In this document: one piece after another, positions 35,869 to 41,532 of the stretch
Layout: the number at the start of each line of letters is the position of its first letter
Position numbering within the stretch: position 1 is the first letter of the stretch
Source: [Candidatus Thermochlorobacteriaceae] bacterium GBChlB
GTDB taxonomy: Bacteria; Bacteroidota; Chlorobiia; Chlorobiales; Thermochlorobacteraceae
Length of the DNA: 41,532 nucleotides
Assembly (NCBI GenBank): GCA_000724175.1
Contig: JPGV01000011.1
Coordinates: forward strand, 1 to 41,532
Reading direction: 5' to 3'
Notes under the pieces: generated by a model
The model's input: only the letters and a program-made list of their open reading frames with translations
Databases searched by the model: none
Told to the model about the DNA's origin: nothing
Made by a program: the position numbers and the translations under genes

Positions 35869-38175
35869 TTAGAACTCGACTTTGACGCCGCCGACGGGCA
35901 AAAATCCAAATTGCAGCACACGGTCGACCTCCTGTTTGCGCTCATTCCAAATCAGTTGCTGGACATTTTGCCGTGCATACGCATTCTGAATATCAATGAA
36001 GGTTACAATGTTCCAGCCCGTAAAGAAAAAGCGTTTATCCAGCCGAATATCCAAACGATGATACTCAGGTAGGCGGTCGCCGTTGAAATTGTTGAAATCA
36101 ACAATCAACTGTCCTAACGCCCGCGATGCAGAGAGGTTAGTTGGCGATGTCGGCTGACTGCCCACAAACCGCCACTTGACCGAGAGTTCAAAATCGTCGG
36201 AGAACTTATAGCCGAGAATTGCCGTAATGATGTGCCGAAAATCAAACGTGCTTGGTCGCAAGACGCCGTCGCGCCCAGCAAATTCAATGCGCGAGAAAGA
36301 GTAGTTGGCAATCGCGTAGAAATTACTCGTGAGTTTTTTCTGTAAAAAAATCTCGACGCCGCGCGCATAGCCGAAACTGTCGGACACAAGTTCCTCAAGC
36401 CCAAATGCCACGTAGCCTGCGCCTGCGTTTCCATAAGACAGTTGCGGCAACGCAACACTGGCAGCATAGTTGCGATACTCTTTATCAAAAACTTCAAGCG
36501 TTAACTTCAAGTCCTCTGAGGGATACCACTCCAGCCCGCCGACGAGTTGGCGCGTGCGCAGAAATTGCAAGTCCCGATTTTGCGGAAACGACAGAAGCCA
36601 AACCATCGGCGGCGCCTGATGATACAGCCCGACGGCGGCGTTGAGTTTGAGATTCGGCAACACATCGAGGCTTGCCGAGAGGCGCGGCGAAAAAACGCCG
36701 CTGTTGTTCAGATAGCTGAAATAATCGAACCGAAGTCCCGCCGTTAGGCTCAATCGGTCGAAAAAGAGCTTGGTGTGTTGCAGATACGCACCGAGTTTGT
36801 AGGCTTGCGCGATTCGGCTGTAACTGACTTCGGGTCGCAAATTGCCCGCACCATTGAAGCTTTCTTTGATGAAAATGTCGTTGCCGTTGTCAATGAGCCG
36901 CGCGGTAACGCCGAGTTCGGAGACATCGGTCGGCGAAAAGCGATGCGAGAGGTCGGAGCGTAAGACATACTCGCCCTCGAACGAGCTATTGCGGAAGTTG
37001 CGAATGCCCGCCGAATCAACATCGGTAAAGTAACGATAGCGATTGTTCGATACCGTCGTCTGAATAAAGGTTTTCTCTCCGGCGAGCCACTTATGCGAGA
37101 TCCCAAGCGTGTACTGCCAGCCATTGTTCGTGATGTTGTCAAGGTCTGGAGCATCTGTGTTGGTGGCGCCTGTAAAGCGAATGTCGTCAATGCCGCCAAT
37201 GCCAATGAGCGAGAATCGATGTTCGGGCGTAGCTTCGAGCGTCGCCTTCAAATTAACATTGGAATAATTCGGAACGGCGGTCAAGCCCGTCGCGCCCAGA
37301 ATCAAATCGAGGTAGCTTTTTCGAGCCGACAGCATAAACGCGCTTTTTCCGGGTTGAATCGGCGCCTCGATAACGAAGCCCGCCCCAGCGAATCCCAAAT
37401 CAAATTTCCCTCTGAACCGATTTTTGTCGCCGTCGCGGTATTTGATGTCCATCACACTCGAGAGCCGATCGCCATACTTAACGCCGAAGCCCCCTGCGCT
37501 GAACGTAACATCTTGTAAAAAGTCGACATTCAAGACGCCGATAGGACCGCCTGTTGCGCCTTGGGCAGCAAAGTGATTGATGTTCGGCACTTCTACGCCA
37601 TCGACCATCGTGAAATTTTCTACTGGGCTGCCACCGCGCGCGACAATATCGTTACGCTGGTCGCTGCTCGTTGCCACGCCGGGCATGGCCAAGACCATGC
37701 GGCTGACATCCTCGACCGACCCAGGTGCACGCCGAATCTCTTCTTGCGAGAGTGTATTTGTGCTGAGTTTGAATTCGTCCGACTTAATGAAGAATGTCGT
37801 TGCGGAAACGGTGATTTCTGACGCTGACGCGCCGTCGATGAGCAATTCCAGCGTTAGTTTCACGCTTTGCGCCGTGCCAACGGCTACATCGGATTTGATG
37901 AGCGGTTTGTAGTCGGGCGCAGTGATTTTGAGTTGGTATGTTCGCGGCGCCAGCTTATCGAGCCGAAACCGTCCCGTCAGGTCGCTGACTGTGCCGATAG
38001 CTGTGCCGATAAGCTCGATCTTCGCGCCGATGATTTCTTGCTTTGTATTCTTGTCAAGAATTTCGCCTTCGATAACGCCCGTCAGCCCGTGCAGTGCCGT
38101 CGAGTCAACAGATTGCGCAAAGAGCGTCGTTGTAAGGCCTAAAAAAAATGCCGAAAGTGTAATGAGAAGTTTCAT
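35869..38175 (-). CDS. TonB-dependent outer membrane receptor
   Basis: From ATG at 38175, preceded by GGAGG, the product is 768 residues. Signal peptide MKLLITLSAFFLGLTTTLFA, then a carboxypeptidase-regulatory-like domain (GEILDKNTKQEIIGAKIELI, residues ~30-110), a plug domain (RRAPGSVEDVSRMVLAMPGV, ARGGSPVENFTMVDGVEVPN) and a beta barrel ending GGVKVEF with the C-terminal Phe used for outer-membrane insertion. It would import a ligand that cannot be named. No SusD partner is adjacent. An upstream in-frame ATG at 38196 is unlikely because it would disrupt the signal peptide. Confidence 0.93.
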   Translation of the reverse strand: MKLLITLSAFFLGLTTTLFAQSVDSTALHGLTGVIEGEILDKNTKQEIIGAKIELIGTAIGTVSDLTGRFRLDKLAPRTYQLKITAPDYKPLIKSDVAVGTAQSVKLTLELLIDGASASEITVSATTFFIKSDEFKLSTNTLSQEEIRRAPGSVEDVSRMVLAMPGVATSSDQRNDIVARGGSPVENFTMVDGVEVPNINHFAAQGATGGPIGVLNVDFLQDVTFSAGGFGVKYGDRLSSVMDIKYRDGDKNRFRGKFDLGFAGAGFVIEAPIQPGKSAFMLSARKSYLDLILGATGLTAVPNYSNVNLKATLEATPEHRFSLIGIGGIDDIRFTGATNTDAPDLDNITNNGWQYTLGISHKWLAGEKTFIQTTVSNNRYRYFTDVDSAGIRNFRNSSFEGEYVLRSDLSHRFSPTDVSELGVTARLIDNGNDIFIKESFNGAGNLRPEVSYSRIAQAYKLGAYLQHTKLFFDRLSLTAGLRFDYFSYLNNSGVFSPRLSASLDVLPNLKLNAAVGLYHQAPPMVWLLSFPQNRDLQFLRTRQLVGGLEWYPSEDLKLTLEVFDKEYRNYAASVALPQLSYGNAGAGYVAFGLEELVSDSFGYARGVEIFLQKKLTSNFYAIANYSFSRIEFAGRDGVLRPSTFDFRHIITAILGYKFSDDFELSVKWRFVGSQPTSPTNLSASRALGQLIVDFNNFNGDRLPEYHRLDIRLDKRFFFTGWNIVTFIDIQNAYARQNVQQLIWNERKQEVDRVLQFGFLPVGGVKVEF

Positions 38176-38221
38176 AATGCCTCCAATGACTTTCAAGTTT
38201 GAGTAAAACGACCAGATAAAG

Positions 38222-38451
38222 TTATCGTGAAATAAGCGGCTGCCTCATCAACGCTTGCGCAAAGACAAACAGCGTCGCTGCTGCGTAGAGTATCGCTGCC
38301 GAAATGACATAAATTTTCCTGTTAGGCGAAATTTTATCAACGACCAGCGCCAGAAGCGGCAAGAGTTGAAGTGCGTGCATGCCGATAAAATGCGCCACCC
38401 GCTTGCCAGCGCAAGCAAATTAGCGACGGAAAAAAGCAGTTCGGCAGTCAT
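38222..38451 (-). pseudogene. truncated, frameshifted membrane protein
   Basis: The minus-strand frame from 38451 reads MTAELLFSVANLLALASG, then around 38393 the coding signal moves to another frame reading RVAHFIGMHALQLLPLLALV and then a second hydrophobic helix (YVISAAILYAAATLFVFAQA) to TAA at 38222. GDWRVAHFIGxHALQxLPL-type sequences belong to a small bacterial membrane protein family of about 200 residues, so both the frame and the N-terminal half are damaged. The start is right after a TetR-type operator copy at 38473. I infer a remnant of the gene once controlled by the neighbouring TetR regulator. Confidence 0.6.
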
Positions 38452-38472
38452 TTTTGAAAGATGTTACAATTA

Positions 38473-38485
38473 TGAACAATGTTTA
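38473..38485. promoter_or_regulatory. TetR operator copy before the broken membrane gene
   Basis: TGAACAATGTTTA, part of a 17-base stretch (38469-38485) identical to 39133-39149 upstream of tetR. The two copies flank the tetR coding region. The site lies 21 bases upstream of the pseudogene start, where a repressor could act. Confidence 0.6.
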
Positions 38486-38503
38486 TCAAACAGGCAAAAA
38501 TCT

Positions 38504-39115
38504 TTAAAGATGTTGCATACCTGCAACGCCTAATTGCAGGATGTCAAACGCATAGTTTTCAAGATGTTCTTTCGGAATCATATCCCATCGGTGCGTGATG
38601 ATGAACGATGAAATGCCGTGAACCAGCGACCACAGCGCCATTGACGCAAGCATCACATCGACCGGCTTAAACTCGCCCGCCTCGATACAGGCTTGCACGT
38701 CGCTTTTGAGATAGTTAAAGGAACGCATGCCCCAACTTGAACCCTCGAACTGGCTGTCCCAAACCATTGGCATATTGCTGAGGAACATCAGGTCGTAGTA
38801 GTGTGGATTTTCAATAGCGAAGCGGATATAAGCCCTGCCATGTGCGTTGAGCCGCTCCATCGGGTCTTGAACCACACGCAGTGCTTCCTGTCGGCGGCAC
38901 AGTTCCTTGAATCCAGCTTCCTGTATTTCGCAGAATAACGCTTCTTTATCTTTGAAGTATAGGTAAATCGTTGCAGGGCTGTATTCGATTTTGTCGGCGA
39001 TTTGACGAATGGACACATTCTCGTAGCCTTCGGCGATGAAGAGGCTCATTGCCGCCTCTAAAATGCGCTGCCGCATTTCTTCTTTCTCTCGCGCCTTCCG
39101 CTCTGCAATGCCCAT
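38504..39115 (-). CDS. TetR/AcrR-family transcriptional regulator
   Basis: The 203-residue protein has the TetR N-terminal helix-turn-helix: RQRILEAAMSLFIAEGYENV, then IRQIADKIEYSPATIYLYFK with the YSPATIYLYF recognition helix. The C-terminal domain (AHGRAYIRFAIENPHYYDLM, MLASMALWSLVHGISSFI) resembles the TetR_C_33/WHG-type ligand domain. Its ligand is unknown. Two matching inverted repeats lie 22 and 54 bases upstream of its ATG, so autorepression is likely. It is followed by a damaged membrane gene. Confidence 0.92.
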   Translation of the reverse strand: MGIAERKAREKEEMRQRILEAAMSLFIAEGYENVSIRQIADKIEYSPATIYLYFKDKEALFCEIQEAGFKELCRRQEALRVVQDPMERLNAHGRAYIRFAIENPHYYDLMFLSNMPMVWDSQFEGSSWGMRSFNYLKSDVQACIEAGEFKPVDVMLASMALWSLVHGISSFIITHRWDMIPKEHLENYAFDILQLGVAGMQHL

Positions 39116-39136
39116 GTTAAGATGTTCTCGAGATTA

Positions 39137-39182
39137 TGAACAATGTTTAGTTTTCAATGCAAAATTACTAAACGCTGTTTAG
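39137..39182. promoter_or_regulatory. paired TetR-type operators upstream of tetR
   Basis: Two sites with the pattern T(A/G)AAC-nnn-GTTTA: TGAACAATGTTTA (39137-39149) and the perfect palindrome CTAAAC-GCT-GTTTAG (39168-39182). Centres are 32 bases apart, about three helical turns. They lie in the tetR promoter region; a third copy is at 38473. The remaining gap to the hydrolase gene (39183-39250) contains a weak A/T hairpin only. Confidence 0.65.
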
Positions 39183-39250
39183 AAAAGCAAATCAAAAAAA
39201 GATTTTTGACATGCCGGCAGTGGTGGGCAAGTTATCTGCACAAGTTCTAT

Positions 39251-40021
39251 CTATGACACAGGAGGCGGGAGGTATTTGTCCAAGAACGCTTTGACGCCTT
39301 CAACGTAGTTCGGGCTACGGCGCGCGCCGTCGTTGTGCCCATAACAAATCTGCAGAAATTCTTTTGGCGGCCTTGCGGCTTCAAAGATGTCTTTGCCATG
39401 CTGAAATGGAATCACCTCGTCATCAGGGCTATGAATGACCAAGACAGGAGACTTTGCCTGCAAAACATTGGCGAGCGTATCATAGCGTGAGCGCATGAGT
39501 TTGCGCAGAGGGAAATATGGATACACACATTTGGCAATTTGTTTCATCGTTGTAAAGGTCGACTGTAAAATCAGCGCACCCGCACATACCTCTTTGCCAA
39601 GCCACGCCGCCACGCTGCCGCCAAGCGAGTGTCCGAAAATAATGATATGTTCAGGCGCGATGTGTTTAGTCTCGACCAAGTAGCGCCAAGCGGCGTTGCC
39701 GTCACGGTAGAGCCCGTCTTCACAGGGTTTACCATCGCTCTGGCCGAAGCCGCGATAGTCGAAAGTCAAGACGCTCAGATTGAGTTTTCGGAAAAGTTCT
39801 ATTTGGTCAAATTGATAGGAGACGTTGCCTGCATTGCCGTGGCAGAGCAGCACAGTTGCGCGGGCGTTGTCTTTCGGCAAGAACCAGCCGTGTAGCCGAA
39901 TGCCGTCGCTGGTGTGGAGCTGGACGCTCTCGTAGTTAAAGCCATGTTCAGCAGGCGTAGTGATGAGCGGCTTGCGCGGCGCATAAATAAAATAGTCTTC
40001 TATGCTCGACATCAATCCCAT
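39251..40021 (-). CDS. alpha/beta hydrolase (Bem46/YfhR-like serine hydrolase)
   Basis: A 256-residue protein with the alpha/beta-hydrolase core: LHGWFLPKDNARATVLLCHG (oxyanion strand HGNAGN), TFDYRGFGQSDGKP, the nucleophile elbow GHSLGGSVAAWLG, the acid in VIHSPDDEVIPF, and His in CYGHNDGARRS. The order and size match the Bem46 family of membrane-associated hydrolases. The N-terminus (SSIEDYFIYAPRKPLI) lacks a clear anchor. Substrate unknown. It is upstream of and co-directional with tetR; ATG at residue 4 is an alternative start. Confidence 0.88.
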   Translation of the reverse strand: MGLMSSIEDYFIYAPRKPLITTPAEHGFNYESVQLHTSDGIRLHGWFLPKDNARATVLLCHGNAGNVSYQFDQIELFRKLNLSVLTFDYRGFGQSDGKPCEDGLYRDGNAAWRYLVETKHIAPEHIIIFGHSLGGSVAAWLGKEVCAGALILQSTFTTMKQIAKCVYPYFPLRKLMRSRYDTLANVLQAKSPVLVIHSPDDEVIPFQHGKDIFEAARPPKEFLQICYGHNDGARRSPNYVEGVKAFLDKYLPPPVS

Positions 40022-40056
40022 TCGTCGTCCTGTTGAAAAGAGTTACTGCAAAAATT

Positions 40057-40368
40057 TCAACTGGTTTGAATTTCGGTCTTTAAGTTGATTTCTTCAAGAA
40101 TCGAGCTGACGCGCAGACAGTCTTCCAAGTCGCCATCATAGACGATAGACTTGCCTTTGTTATGCACTTCCCATGTGTGCATTTCAGCTTTGTCGCGTCC
40201 GCATCGCGTGGCTTTCATAATTTGGTTGATAACTTCCTCGAACGTGTGGTAATTGTCGTTGAACAAGACGACTTTATACGGCTCATCGGTAATCGTGTCC
40301 GTATCGTCGGGGCGTTCCTGAGTTAGTATAGAGAGTATAAGTATTGGTCGTTTCGACATAGCGGTCAT
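40057..40368 (-). CDS. clpS: ATP-dependent Clp protease adaptor ClpS
   Basis: From ATG at 40368 the product is about 103 residues. ClpS motifs are [20 protein letters not shown] (N-degron pocket with NDNYHT), [20 protein letters not shown] and the closing [11 protein letters not shown]. It delivers N-end-rule substrates to ClpA or ClpC. The frame stays open upstream to 40539, but those 57 residues are basic and unlike ClpS and would overlap the divergent UbiA gene, so they are not used. ATG at 40359 is also possible. No clp ATPase gene is nearby. Confidence 0.9.
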   Translation of the reverse strand: MTAMSKRPILILSILTQERPDDTDTITDEPYKVVLFNDNYHTFEEVINQIMKATRCGRDKAEMHTWEVHNKGKSIVYDGDLEDCLRVSSILEEINLKTEIQTS

Positions 40369-40491
40369 GAAATCGTGTTGCGTCGTGATTTGGCAGAGAT
40401 GAATGCCGTAACATAGTAAAAAACTTGAATCTTCGGAGAAACGTTTTTGGCGTATTTTAATGCGCACTCGCCGCCGAAAAAACCGTAGGAT

Positions 40492-41376
40492 ATGCCAATG
40501 AAAGCACTGGTTCAGTATGCGTTTCGCAACAAACTTCATCTGTCTGTGCTATCGGCGTTGGGTGCTGGTGCATGGTCAATTTTTTTTGGCATTCCGATTC
40601 TATGGCAGACTGTTCTTGTCGTCTTTCTCGTAACGCTCTCGATTTATCAATACAACCGACTAACCGACGGCGTTGAAGACGCTTACAATCAGCCCGATAA
40701 TTTACGCCTTGCGCAAAAAAATTTCGTTGCGATTACCTACATTTTTTTCTACGCCCTGTCGCTCATCTGCCTTGTAATATCAATCGCCTACGGGCTGTCG
40801 GCATTTCTGCTCACGCTGTTTATCGAGCTGGTTGGGTTTTTATACAATCAGAAGTGTTTTCCCGAAGTGCTTTCTAAAATGCTTGGCGGCGCGCGGCGCC
40901 TGAAAGACATTTACATTGTCAAGAACCTTGTGCCGCCGACAGACTGGGCAACCGCAATGATTTTTTTGCCGCTTGTCTTTGCAGGCGAACCAATTGCGCT
41001 CAAGGCGTGGATTTGTTGGCTGTATATTTTCACCTGCGCCTTTTTTATCGAGGTGATGTGGGACATCAGAGACCGGCACGGCGATTTGCTCTCTGGCATC
41101 AAAACGATTGCCAACACCTTTACGCTCTATCGCACGAAAGTCTTTCTCATTGTGTCGAGTTCTGTATCGGCGATCGGACTTTTTTTAGCAACATATCTCG
41201 ATGTCTTGCCGCAAGCGACGTATTTTTTGCTCTCGAACAATGTGGCAGTGATGTTTATCGCAAGCTCGTATCATGATGGGCTCCCTGATGCGGGACGCTG
41301 GCTGAGCGATATGACAATTTTACTTGCGCTTTTGCTCTTCGCCTCCTTCGGCGCCATTGCTTATTTCGCACACTGA
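40492..41376 (+). CDS. UbiA-family prenyltransferase-like membrane protein
   Basis: The 294-residue protein has about eight transmembrane helices and two acidic motifs in the UbiA positions: [15 protein letters not shown] (about residues 56-70) after helix 2, matching NxxxDxxxD, and [15 protein letters not shown] (about 192-206), matching DxxxDxxxG. These bind the magnesium-diphosphate of the prenyl donor. The aromatic acceptor is unknown; menaquinone, tocopherol-like, chlorophyll and lipid substrates all occur in the superfamily. It is divergent from clpS, with 123 bases between the starts. ATG two codons later is an alternative start. Confidence 0.82.
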   Translation: MPMKALVQYAFRNKLHLSVLSALGAGAWSIFFGIPILWQTVLVVFLVTLSIYQYNRLTDGVEDAYNQPDNLRLAQKNFVAITYIFFYALSLICLVISIAYGLSAFLLTLFIELVGFLYNQKCFPEVLSKMLGGARRLKDIYIVKNLVPPTDWATAMIFLPLVFAGEPIALKAWICWLYIFTCAFFIEVMWDIRDRHGDLLSGIKTIANTFTLYRTKVFLIVSSSVSAIGLFLATYLDVLPQATYFLLSNNVAVMFIASSYHDGLPDAGRWLSDMTILLALLLFASFGAIAYFAH

Positions 41377-41425
41377 AAACTCTTCGTATTTTCCTTGCAC
41401 TTGAAATGATAGCCACACTGCTGCT

Positions 41426-41532
41426 ATGCCCCGATTACTTATTGTTGCTTGTTCAGCCCGCAAACGCCTTGAAGCCTGCGCGCTGCCAGCCATAGAGCGT
41501 TACGACGGCGTAAACTTTCGTGTTCTCAAAAA
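41426..41532 (+). CDS. DUF6884-like protein, 5' part only
   Basis: The reading frame runs from the ATG at 41426 to the window end without a stop: PRLLIVACSARKRLEACALP then AIERYDGVNFRVLK. The opening LLIVACSxxKR followed by LPAxERYDGxxFRVL is typical of DUF6884-type proteins of unknown function, related in pattern to YaaA. Only 35 residues are visible, so the call is provisional. It lies 49 bases after the UbiA-family gene on the same strand. Confidence 0.55.
   Translation, partial: MPRLLIVACSARKRLEACALPAIERYDGVNFRVLK

Noticed and set aside
38248-38451. 67-residue open frame as an intact gene
   Set aside because: Only its first ~18 residues look like protein; the family-like sequence continues in another frame, so it is treated as a pseudogene.
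40369-40539. 57-residue N-terminal extension of ClpS
   Set aside because: It is highly basic, absent from ClpS proteins, and would overlap the divergent UbiA-family gene.

Overview
The window is about 41.5 kb of densely packed bacterial chromosome of roughly even GC content. No rRNA, tRNA, phage, IS element or CRISPR array was recognised. The gene content points to the Bacteroidota/Chlorobiota (FCB) group: a TonB-dependent receptor with a carboxypeptidase-regulatory N-terminus, a short AMP nucleosidase, lysine 6-aminotransferase, a DAHP synthase-chorismate mutase fusion, twin-arginine TldD, and few Shine-Dalgarno sites. PFOR together with complex I genes would suit a Chloroherpeton-like lineage. 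This placement is inference, not a database result.

Layout. 1-2.7 kb: the 3' end of nuoF (with an in-frame stop), a small membrane protein, then a DMT permease and rodA on the minus strand. 2.75-8.3 kb: a plus-strand run with era, a RelE/ParE-type toxin-antitoxin pair, a class II glutamine amidotransferase, a four-helix-bundle protein, an RlmB-type rRNA methyltransferase, an unknown protein coupled to a SAM methyltransferase, and a small lipoprotein. 8.4-13.9 kb: nuoG converges on a pyruvate:ferredoxin oxidoreductase gene split by a frameshift, with a strong terminator between them. 14.1-16.3 kb: a minus-strand membrane operon with three copies of a related four-helix module and a Fer4_5-type iron-sulphur membrane protein; divergent from it, across three tandem 14-bp repeats, is nuoH. 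17.6-25.9 kb: a long minus-strand run yajC, tldD, tldE, DUF4159, moxR, then a trifunctional prephenate dehydratase/DAHP synthase/chorismate mutase and tyrA. 26.1-31.8 kb, plus strand: lysine 6-aminotransferase, a membrane protein, RNase G/E, dapD, an A-tract-rich gap and a Coq4-like protein. 31.9-41.5 kb: an NtrC-type regulator, POT peptide transporter, AMP nucleosidase, TonB-dependent receptor, a broken membrane gene beside a TetR regulator, alpha/beta hydrolase, clpS, a UbiA-family protein and the start of a DUF6884-like gene.

The most striking signal is ahead of the aromatic amino acid operon. A 39-codon leader peptide on the minus strand (20614 to 20495) has Phe or Tyr at nine of eleven consecutive positions. 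It is followed by mutually exclusive RNA hairpins: an exact 10-bp antiterminator, and a 9-bp terminator with a U-rich tail. This is the architecture of a ribosome-mediated transcription attenuator, and it would control three enzyme activities in one polypeptide plus prephenate dehydrogenase.

Other points: three independent reading-frame disruptions (nuoF tail, PFOR, a membrane protein beside tetR), which could be pseudogenes or sequencing indels; a set of matching TetR-type operators; and a Coq4-family protein with an intact HDxxHx11E metal motif.
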